Part shown: piece by piece, positions 58,229 through 64,000 of the stretch
Layout: every line of letters starts with the position of its first letter
Numbering within the stretch: the first letter of the stretch is position 1
NCBI RefSeq assembly: GCF_006385175.1
Contig: NZ_VFIY01000015.1
Location: forward strand, 270,239-334,238
DNA from: Emcibacter nanhaiensis
Lineage (GTDB): Bacteria > Pseudomonadota > Alphaproteobacteria > Sphingomonadales > Emcibacteraceae
Direction: 5' to 3'
Length of the DNA: 64,000 bases
Translations under genes and position numbers: made by a program
The notes under the pieces: generated by a model
Databases searched by the model: none
Seen by the model: the letters and a program-made list of their open reading frames with translations, nothing else
What the model was told of the DNA's origin: nothing

Positions 58229-59016
58229 CAAGGGTGCTGACAGGTCTGCTTTTGCTGCTGGCGGTCGTTGCCGCCTCGCCGGCGAGGGCGGAACGGCTGG
58301 TGACGGACCTGTCTGACAATATGATTGATATTAATGCGCGCTTTTCCGGAACGGACCTGATGGTGTTCGGGGCCATTGACATGGATATCCCACAGGATGA
58401 CGGCGGCCATGGCGTTGTGGTGGAAGGGATGGACTATGACATGATTGTCGTGGTCACCAGCGATCCAAAGGACATGATGATCCGCCGTAAGGAACGGATC
58501 AGCGGGATCTGGGTCAACAAGGGAATGGAGGAGCTTTCCGGCGTGCCCGGATATTACGCTCTGGGGACGACGCGGCATCTTGATGACCTTCTTGCGCCTG
58601 CGGTGAGAAAGCAATATCAGATCGGTCTGGACAATATTTCCCTGCCCCTGTCCCAAGGACTGGACGCTGAGGAACGCGAGGGATATCGGGCCGGTTTTAT
58701 CCGTAACATGAAGGCCAAGGGACTCTATAAGGAAGAATTCGGCAATATCAACATGCGTGAAGGCATCCTGTTCTGGGCCCGCATGTATTTTCCGGCCAAC
58801 ATGCCTGTCGGCGACTACAAGACCACGGTTTATCTGGTACGCCAGGGGGATATCGTTCTGAGTCGCACCACCGGCCTGCACGTGGACAAGGTCGGCCTGG
58901 AGCGGATGATCTATAATTTTGCCCAGCAGAGCCCCGCAGCTTACGGGTTGGTGGCAATCCTGGTGGCGCTTGTTGCCGGCTGGCTTGGCGGCTTCCTCTC
59001 GCGGAAAGTCAGCTAG
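58225..59016 (+). CDS. TIGR02186 family membrane protein
   Basis: The 263-residue product starts at TTG 58225 after gagggag; a GTG at 58234 is an alternative. It has a signal peptide (VVAASPARAE), an exported domain with YDMIVVVTSDPKDMMIRRKE, and one C-terminal membrane helix (LVAILVALVAGWLGGFL). The family occurs next to TauE-type transporters and has no known function; an accessory role in anion export is likely from the pairing. Confidence 0.85.
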   Translation: MTRVLTGLLLLLAVVAASPARAERLVTDLSDNMIDINARFSGTDLMVFGAIDMDIPQDDGGHGVVVEGMDYDMIVVVTSDPKDMMIRRKERISGIWVNKGMEELSGVPGYYALGTTRHLDDLLAPAVRKQYQIGLDNISLPLSQGLDAEEREGYRAGFIRNMKAKGLYKEEFGNINMREGILFWARMYFPANMPVGDYKTTVYLVRQGDIVLSRTTGLHVDKVGLERMIYNFAQQSPAAYGLVAILVALVAGWLGGFLSRKVS

Positions 59017-59065
59017 TTGTCTCTTTTCAGCAATCTGTTCACGAATTTCTTACTTTCATAGGACT

Positions 59066-59079
59066 TGCACAATTGTGCA
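59066..59079. promoter_or_regulatory. 14-bp palindrome before ccdA
   Basis: TGCACAATTGTGCA is a perfect 14-bp palindrome 22 bases before the ccdA ATG. It could be an operator or a half-helical RNA structure. A second hairpin, GGGGC with GCCCC (59080-59099), lies between it and the ATG. Confidence 0.5.
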
Positions 59080-59100
59080 GGGGCGTTAAAACTTGCCCCC

Positions 59101-59835
59101 ATGGAATCTCTGGAAGTCTCATATTTCGCCGCCTTGCTGGGCGGTATCTTCAGTTTTCTGTCCCCCTGCGTGCTGCCGCTGGTGCCGGCCTATGTATCCT
59201 ATGTCACCGGCAGTTCTCTCAATGACCTGCGGGAAGGCGACAGGGTTCCCCTGGGGGATGTCCTGTTCGGGGCGCTGGCCTTTGTGTTCGGCTTTTCCAC
59301 GGTTTTTGTATTGCTGGGCGCCGGGGCGTCAAGCCTGCAGCCGATCCTGTTGCAGCACCTGGATATTTTCTCCAGAATCTCCGGCGCCCTGATCATCATT
59401 CTCGGGCTGCATTTTACCGGTATTATCAGGATCGGCTTCCTGTATCGGGAAGCACGCTTTCACACCAGGGAGACGCCGGCCGGCATACTCGGCGCCTTTG
59501 TCATGGGCCTGGCTTTTGCCTTCGGCTGGACCCCCTGTATCGGGCCCATTCTCGGCACTATCCTGACCCTGGCGGCCAGCCAGCAGACCTTCGGCACGGG
59601 GGTCGCCTTGCTGATCGTCTATTCTCTGGGGCTGGGAATCCCCTTTATCCTGGCGGCCCTGTTCGTCAATCGCTTCCTGCAGTTTTCGGGCCGGTTCCGG
59701 AAACATTTCCGGTTGCTGGAAATCCTGATCGGCGGTCTGTTGTTGCTGACCGGTATTGCGATCTTCTTCGGGTTGCTTCAGACCTTCGGCAACACTCTGA
59801 TCGAGTGGTTTCCCGGACTGGCCGAAATAGGTTAG
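59101..59835 (+). CDS. ccdA: CcdA thiol-disulfide membrane protein
   Basis: The 244-residue protein starts at the ATG at 59101; an in-frame TTG at 59065 is less likely. It has six membrane segments and the paired cysteines SPCVLPLVPAYVSYV and GWTPCIGPILG typical of CcdA. It moves reducing power across the membrane for cytochrome c maturation or thiol enzymes. No clear ribosome site stands before the ATG, because AGGGG is caught in a hairpin with the bases just upstream of the start codon. Confidence 0.9.
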   Translation: MESLEVSYFAALLGGIFSFLSPCVLPLVPAYVSYVTGSSLNDLREGDRVPLGDVLFGALAFVFGFSTVFVLLGAGASSLQPILLQHLDIFSRISGALIIILGLHFTGIIRIGFLYREARFHTRETPAGILGAFVMGLAFAFGWTPCIGPILGTILTLAASQQTFGTGVALLIVYSLGLGIPFILAALFVNRFLQFSGRFRKHFRLLEILIGGLLLLTGIAIFFGLLQTFGNTLIEWFPGLAEIG

Positions 59836-59858
59836 TTTAGCACTCATAAAGTGTGCAC

Positions 59859-59899
59859 AAAAAAAAGCCTCGGCAAACTCATCATTGAGTTACCGAGGC
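59859..59899 (-). terminator. Intrinsic terminator on the minus strand
   Basis: GCCTCGG (59867-59873) pairs with CCGAGGC (59893-59899), with an inner AACTCA/TGAGTT stem. On the minus strand the hairpin is followed by eight T. A second 9-bp hairpin, GAAGGATCA with TGATCCTTC (59912-59935), stands just upstream on that strand. They close the transcript of the 97-residue gene. Confidence 0.85.
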
Positions 59900-60006
59900 A
59901 GTCAGGCAGATGAAGGATCACCGGAATGATCCTTCAAGGGATCTGGAAAATTGATCAATATATTGAAGAATTATAGAATCCATTGCATTGCATATGCAAG
60001 AGGAAA

Positions 60007-60300
60007 CTAATGTATATTCCTGAGTGAATTCGGTGAGTTATCGGAAAGAAGGGTAAAAATCTGGTGCCAGATGTAAGCGTCATCATCGTTGCCAGAGTTA
60101 ATTGCATTTGCATGCAAACGGGTTGCATTTTCTGCCGCATTTTCTCCGTAAATATTTTCGAATTCCCGGGCGGCGAGGATAAAATAGGGTTGCGGGTCAA
60201 TTCCCATTTTTTTTAAATCTACTAGTAAATTTGTCATTGACCTTTTGTCTGAAGGGGTTATCGATGTTGTTCCATTTGAAACAATATTTTCCATTGTCAT
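60007..60300 (-). CDS. Small hypothetical protein, low GC
   Basis: The 97-residue protein has a strong ribosome site (aaggagaag) 8 bases before its ATG at 60298-60300. It is acidic, with no signal peptide, membrane segment or family I recognise; the middle has LKKMGIDPQPYFILAAREF and DDDAYIWHQIFTLL. Its base composition is lower in GC than its neighbours. A clean terminator follows. It is monocistronic, so it may be a stress or regulatory protein, but nothing shows which. Confidence 0.7.
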   Translation of the reverse strand: MTMENIVSNGTTSITPSDKRSMTNLLVDLKKMGIDPQPYFILAAREFENIYGENAAENATRLHANAINSGNDDDAYIWHQIFTLLSDNSPNSLRNIH

Positions 60301-60453
60301 GATTACTTCTCCTTACCCAATTAGAGAAGCAAGGGCTGTGCCAGTTTTTACCCTAGGAAAATCAACGGCAAGAATGTTGACGGGGTGAGAAGCTGCCGGA
60401 AAGATTTTGCCGGACTTGCAGAATCTGCCTAGTTTGAGGCCTTGAAATTTTTT

Positions 60454-61092
60454 TTAATTTTCTTCTTGTCGCCTGATGCCGGTAATCGGGATTTTTTGTA
60501 AAAAATTACCCAAAGTTGTGGCAGTTTGCTGTAATCCAACCGAATTTTCGGCCGACTCGGAGAGAATCAGTTGGGACAATTTTATGTCGTGATGGTGAAG
60601 AACGTCGCAGGCAGTGAGGGTATGACTGAGGCTGCCGAGGTAGGTCCCGGCCACCAGCCAGATGTCACAGTCGAGCGCCTTGATCCAGTCGAGAACCGTA
60701 TGCCGGTCATTCAGAGGGACCATCAGGCCGCCGACGCCCTCGATGAAATGGTAGTCATAATCGTCACGGCAGGACGTTTTACAGAATTCCACCAGCGCGT
60801 CGAGGTCGAGGGGCTGGTCCTCCTGCACCGCCGCCTGGTCCGGCGACAGCGGGGCGCTGAACCGCCAGGGGGAAATGGCCGCGATATTTTCCTCGCTGCT
60901 GTCCCGCCCCAGGGCCTGCAGGAGCAAACCGGTATCGCTGTTTTCAACCTCGGCCGGATCAAACCCGCTGATAATCGGCTTCAGGGCATTGACCAGGAAA
61001 CCGGAATTGATCCGGTTTCTGATGGCTTCACAGGTGACGTGGGTTTTTCCGATCCCTGTGCCGGTGCTGGTGACAAAAATAATGCGGCTCAT
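60454..61092 (-). CDS. bioD: Dethiobiotin synthetase
   Basis: The 212-residue enzyme makes dethiobiotin from 7,8-diaminononanoate with CO2 and ATP. It has the ATP loop IFVTSTGTGIGKTHVTCEAI and the family motif EGVGGLMVPLNDRHTVLDW. It is somewhat short but complete. Its start codon overlaps the bioF stop, so the two are coupled. Confidence 0.92.
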   Translation of the reverse strand: MSRIIFVTSTGTGIGKTHVTCEAIRNRINSGFLVNALKPIISGFDPAEVENSDTGLLLQALGRDSSEENIAAISPWRFSAPLSPDQAAVQEDQPLDLDALVEFCKTSCRDDYDYHFIEGVGGLMVPLNDRHTVLDWIKALDCDIWLVAGTYLGSLSHTLTACDVLHHHDIKLSQLILSESAENSVGLQQTATTLGNFLQKIPITGIRRQEEN

Positions 61093-62264
61093 TCCTCGGA
61101 TCCTTCAGGTGACAAGGCGCCAATATCGGCAAGGGCTTTCGCCAGGGCGCGGACCTCTTCCTCCTTATGGGCCACGCTGAAGGTGACGCGCAGGCGCGCC
61201 GCCCCCTCGGGCACTGTCGGTGGCCGGATGCCGGTGACCAGAAAACCCAGGTCTTCCAGCCTGGCGGCAAGCTGCATGGTTCTGGCGCTGTCGCCTGTAA
61301 TAATGGGCACAATCGGGCTCTGCGGTTCGGGCAGCCCCAGTTCCCGGGCAAACAGGCGGGCATTATACATGGGCCGGGCACAATATTCGCGCTCATTTTC
61401 AATGACATCCAGGGCCCGGATGGCGGCGGCGACGCTGGCCGGCGGCAGGGCCGTGGTGTAGATCAGGCTGCGCGCCCGGGTTTTCATAAAGTCAATCACG
61501 GCCTGGCTGGCGCAGAGATAGCCGCCGAAACTGCCGATTGCCTTGGACAGGGTGCCCATTTGCAGGGGAATGTCCGGTTTTCGGTCAAAACAGAAACTGC
61601 TGCCACGTCCTCCGTCGCCGATAACACCGACGCCATGGGCGTCGTCGGACATCAGCCAGCAGTCGTGCTGGCGGGCGATCTCTCCCAGTTCCGGCAGCGG
61701 CGCCAGATCGCCGTCCATGCTGAAGACGCCGTCCGTCAGGATCATGGCATGGCGATGGTCCGCCCGATTGGCATGCAGCAGGTCGGTCAGATGATCAAGG
61801 TCATTATGGTTGAAGTAGATCAGCCTGGCCCCGCTCAGCTGGCTGCCCGCCACCAGGCAATTGTGTATGAACTGGTCGGCGAAGATCACATCCTCCGGCC
61901 CCAGCAGGCTGGGAATAATGCCGATGTTGGCCATATATCCGGAACTGAACACCAGGGCGGCCTCTGTTCCTTTCAAGCGGGCGAGCCGTCCTTCCAGTTC
62001 CCCGAGCAGCGGATGATTGCCGGTGATCAGGCGTGAGGCGCCGGACCCGGCACCATAGTCCTCGATGGCCTGGATGGCTGCCTTTTTCACGTCCGGGTGC
62101 TGACTAAGGTTGAGATAATCGTTGCAGCAGAAAGAAATCAGCTCTTGCCCGTCGCGCCGGGCATGGCCGTCATCGAGGCGACGGGTGGTCACAAGTTGTC
62201 GGCGCAGGCCGGACCGGTCCAGCGTTTCAAGTTTGGCGGAAACAAATTTATCCAGCGACTTCAT
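61089..62264 (-). CDS. bioF: 8-amino-7-oxononanoate synthase
   Basis: The 391-residue PLP enzyme joins pimeloyl-CoA or -ACP with alanine. PLP lysine is in QMGTLSKAIGSFGG, and DDAHGVGVIG is the Asp/His site. It leads the bioF-bioD operon and is divergent from bioB; a palindrome overlaps the -35 of its promoter. Confidence 0.93.
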   Translation of the reverse strand: MKSLDKFVSAKLETLDRSGLRRQLVTTRRLDDGHARRDGQELISFCCNDYLNLSQHPDVKKAAIQAIEDYGAGSGASRLITGNHPLLGELEGRLARLKGTEAALVFSSGYMANIGIIPSLLGPEDVIFADQFIHNCLVAGSQLSGARLIYFNHNDLDHLTDLLHANRADHRHAMILTDGVFSMDGDLAPLPELGEIARQHDCWLMSDDAHGVGVIGDGGRGSSFCFDRKPDIPLQMGTLSKAIGSFGGYLCASQAVIDFMKTRARSLIYTTALPPASVAAAIRALDVIENEREYCARPMYNARLFARELGLPEPQSPIVPIITGDSARTMQLAARLEDLGFLVTGIRPPTVPEGAARLRVTFSVAHKEEEVRALAKALADIGALSPEGSEE

Positions 62265-62312
62265 CGGGTTTTACCTGTTATACTGTTCTCAGGCATAATT
62301 GGCCTGCGGGAG

Positions 62313-62340
62313 ACTATAGTCAATGTTACTCGCGAGTAAA
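62313..62340 (-). promoter_or_regulatory. Predicted bioF promoter overlapping a palindrome
   Basis: On the minus strand TTTACT (62335-62340) stands 16 bases before TATAGT (62313-62318), a good sigma-70 pattern for bioF. The perfect palindrome TTACTCGCGAGTAA (62326-62339) covers the -35 and lies between bioF and bioB, so a repressor there could control both. It does not match the known BioR motif (TTATCTATAA). Confidence 0.6.
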
Positions 62341-62457
62341 GTTATTGTCGCAATTTGCTTGACTTTTTATGACAGGACAGGGAATGTGCGGCCATAAACT
62401 TATTAAGCGGCGGCCTGAATTTTCCGCCGGGAAACAAAGTCTGAGAGCAGATATCAA

Positions 62458-63459
62458 ATGAGTGAAGCTTCTGAAATATCCCCCCCTGTATCCTATGAAA
62501 GCGCCTATGCGGACGGTTTCCGTCACAACTGGACCAAACGGGAAATTCTGGAATATTTCAACATGCCGTTCATGGACCTGTTGTTTGAGGCCCAGACCGT
62601 GCACCGCACCCATTTCGACCCCAACCGGGTGCAGCTGAGTCAGCTGTGTTCCATCAAGACCGGCGGCTGTCCGGAAGACTGTAAATATTGTCCCCAGTCC
62701 GCCCGTTACCAGACCGAAGTGGACGCCAGCAAACTGATGGCCGTCCAGGAAGTGATCGAGAAAGCGAAAAAGGCGAAGGAAGCTGGGGCGACCCGCTATT
62801 GCATGGGCGCCGCCTGGCGCAGTCCCAAAGGCCGCGACATGGACGCGGTCGTGGCCATGATCGAAGGGGTCAAGGACCTGGGCATGGAAACCTGCGTGAC
62901 GCTCGGCATGCTGAACGAGGAGCAGGTCGGCCGGCTCAAGCAGGCGGGACTGGACTATTACAACCACAATGTGGACAGCTCGCCGGAATATTATAAAGAG
63001 ATCATCACCACCCGCTCTTACGAAGATCGGCTCGAGACCCTGGAGCGGGTGCGCGGCGCCGGCATTAATGTCTGCAGCGGCGGCATTGTCGGCATGGGCG
63101 AAAGCCTGGAGGACCGGGCCGGCATGCTCCAGACCCTGGCCAACCTGCCGCAGCATCCGGGTAGTGTGCCGATCAACATGCTGGTCCAGGTGGAAGGCAC
63201 GCCGCTGTTCGGCGAAGGCAAAATGGATCCGTTTGATTTTGTCCGCACCATCGCCGTGGCCCGGATCCTGATGCCGGCTTCCTATGTGCGCCTCAGCGCC
63301 GGGCGCGAGGAAATGAACGATGAGATGCAGGCACTCTGTTTCATGGCCGGCGCCAACAGTATCTTTTACGGCGAAAAGCTGCTGACCACGCCGAACCCGA
63401 TCCAGAACCGGGACATGGAACTGTTCGAGCGTCTGGGCATTACCCCCGAAGGCAAATAA
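62458..63459 (+). CDS. bioB: Biotin synthase
   Basis: The 333-residue radical-SAM enzyme inserts sulfur into dethiobiotin. It has the iron-sulfur motif [14 protein letters not shown], the [13 protein letters not shown] site and the family length. It begins at the ATG at 62458. Its stop overlaps the bioA start as TAATG, so the two are coupled. Confidence 0.95.
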   Translation: MSEASEISPPVSYESAYADGFRHNWTKREILEYFNMPFMDLLFEAQTVHRTHFDPNRVQLSQLCSIKTGGCPEDCKYCPQSARYQTEVDASKLMAVQEVIEKAKKAKEAGATRYCMGAAWRSPKGRDMDAVVAMIEGVKDLGMETCVTLGMLNEEQVGRLKQAGLDYYNHNVDSSPEYYKEIITTRSYEDRLETLERVRGAGINVCSGGIVGMGESLEDRAGMLQTLANLPQHPGSVPINMLVQVEGTPLFGEGKMDPFDFVRTIAVARILMPASYVRLSAGREEMNDEMQALCFMAGANSIFYGEKLLTTPNPIQNRDMELFERLGITPEGK

Positions 63460-64000
63460 TGTCGAAGAGCAAGGAGCTGAGCGCGGATCTTCCGGAATGG
63501 TACCGGGAAGGCTATGACAATATCTGGCTGCCCTATACCCAGATGAAAACGGCGCCGGATGCCTTGCCGGTGGTCGGCACCGACGGGGTTTACCTGGAGC
63601 TGGCCGACGGCCGCAGGCTTCTTGACGGCATCGCCAGCTGGTGGACCGCCTGCCACGGCTATAACCATCCCGGCATGAAAGAGAAAATGAAGGCGCAGAT
63701 CGACCGGATGTCCCATGTGATGCTGGGCGGCCTGGTCCATGAGGGGGCGCTTGACCTGTCGCGGCGGCTGGCAGGGCTTCTGCCCGGCGACCTTAATCAC
63801 GTCTTTTTTTCCGAATCCGGATCGGTCTCCGTGGAAATCGCCCTGAAGATGGCGGTGCAGTTCTGGCTCAACCAGGGTATCGAAGGCCGGGCCCGCTTTG
63901 TCGGGTTCAAGGCCGGCTATCACGGGGATACCTCTGCCGCCATGTCGGTGGGCGACAGCGACGACGGCATGCACAAGGCGTTCGGCGGCTACCTGCAGCA
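63459..64000 (+). CDS. bioA: 7,8-diaminononanoate transaminase, 3' end beyond window
   Basis: The reading frame opens at the ATG at 63459, overlapping the bioB stop, and is still open at the window edge after about 180 codons. The visible part has the class III transaminase pattern, with YDNIWLPYTQMKT, IASWWTACHGYNHPG and HVFFSESGSVSVEIALKMA, then GYHGDTSAAMSVGD. It makes diaminononanoate, the substrate for BioD. The catalytic lysine lies beyond the window. This completes a bioFD/bioBA divergent set. Confidence 0.92.
   Translation, partial: MSKSKELSADLPEWYREGYDNIWLPYTQMKTAPDALPVVGTDGVYLELADGRRLLDGIASWWTACHGYNHPGMKEKMKAQIDRMSHVMLGGLVHEGALDLSRRLAGLLPGDLNHVFFSESGSVSVEIALKMAVQFWLNQGIEGRARFVGFKAGYHGDTSAAMSVGDSDDGMHKAFGGYLQ

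Overview
The window looks like a chromosomal stretch of a GC-rich, free-living, probably aquatic alphaproteobacterium. The support is a DUF3576 lipoprotein in front of leuS-lptE-holA, an L-malyl-CoA/beta-methylmalyl-CoA lyase of the ethylmalonyl-CoA type, a TauE/TIGR02186 pair, and a MerR-led beta-oxidation operon. The order may be Emcibacterales/Kordiimonadales or a relative, but that is only a guess from protein style. I see no insertion sequence, prophage, CRISPR array, rRNA or tRNA. Almost everything is housekeeping or catabolic.

Layout. 1-5.7 kb: a response regulator cut by the window edge, a GTP cyclohydrolase II gene, and a complete phage-shock (Psp) stress locus. In the Psp locus pspF is divergent from pspA-pspB-pspC, followed by two extra small membrane proteins and an L,D-transpeptidase-fold protein, and a clear sigma-54 promoter precedes pspA. 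5.7-14 kb: yggS, a thiE-like gene, an outer-membrane barrel protein, the DUF3576-leuS-lptE-holA run and an atypical crotonase. 14-17 kb: a partner-switching module (pseudo-receiver/HATPase, STAS, receiver/PP2C phosphatase). 17-22 kb: Mpo1-like protein, acyl-CoA synthetase and an SNF-family transporter. 21-25 kb: a beta-propeller phytase lipoprotein divergent from a large TonB-dependent receptor, with a Pho-box-like site between them. 25-31 kb: a DauA-like FAD oxidoreductase, an HNH protein, mcl, an unknown gene behind a perfect Fur-box-like site, and an acetate symporter pair. 31-37 kb: a 2-aminobenzoyl-CoA-type aromatic cluster (flavin monooxygenase/reductase fusion, SDR, MarR, CoA ligase, RAM protein). 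37-42 kb: hemN behind an FNR-type box, then a homogentisate pathway (MarR, hmgA, fumarylacetoacetase, maleylacetoacetate isomerase). 42-51 kb: SDR, M14 peptidase, POT transporter, Uup ABC-F protein, MsrPQ, YjbQ, DUF481 and YceI proteins. 51-57 kb: the operon MerR - acyl-CoA dehydrogenase - thiolase - FadB-type enzyme. 57-60 kb: TauE/TIGR02186 and CcdA. 60-64 kb: bioF-bioD divergent from bioB-bioA; bioA runs off the window.

The genes fit a heterotroph that degrades aromatic compounds, fatty acids and organic phosphate and feeds acetyl-CoA and fumarate into central metabolism. The least expected signals are 14-bp tandem repeats that copy the stop codon at the ends of two unrelated genes, an 18-bp palindrome that forms the interlocked stop codons of ribA and pspF, an expanded Psp operon, a crotonase lacking both catalytic glutamates, and several clean operator palindromes. 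I did not find a clearly new multi-gene system. The expanded Psp operon and the Fur-box-associated unknown gene are the nearest candidates.
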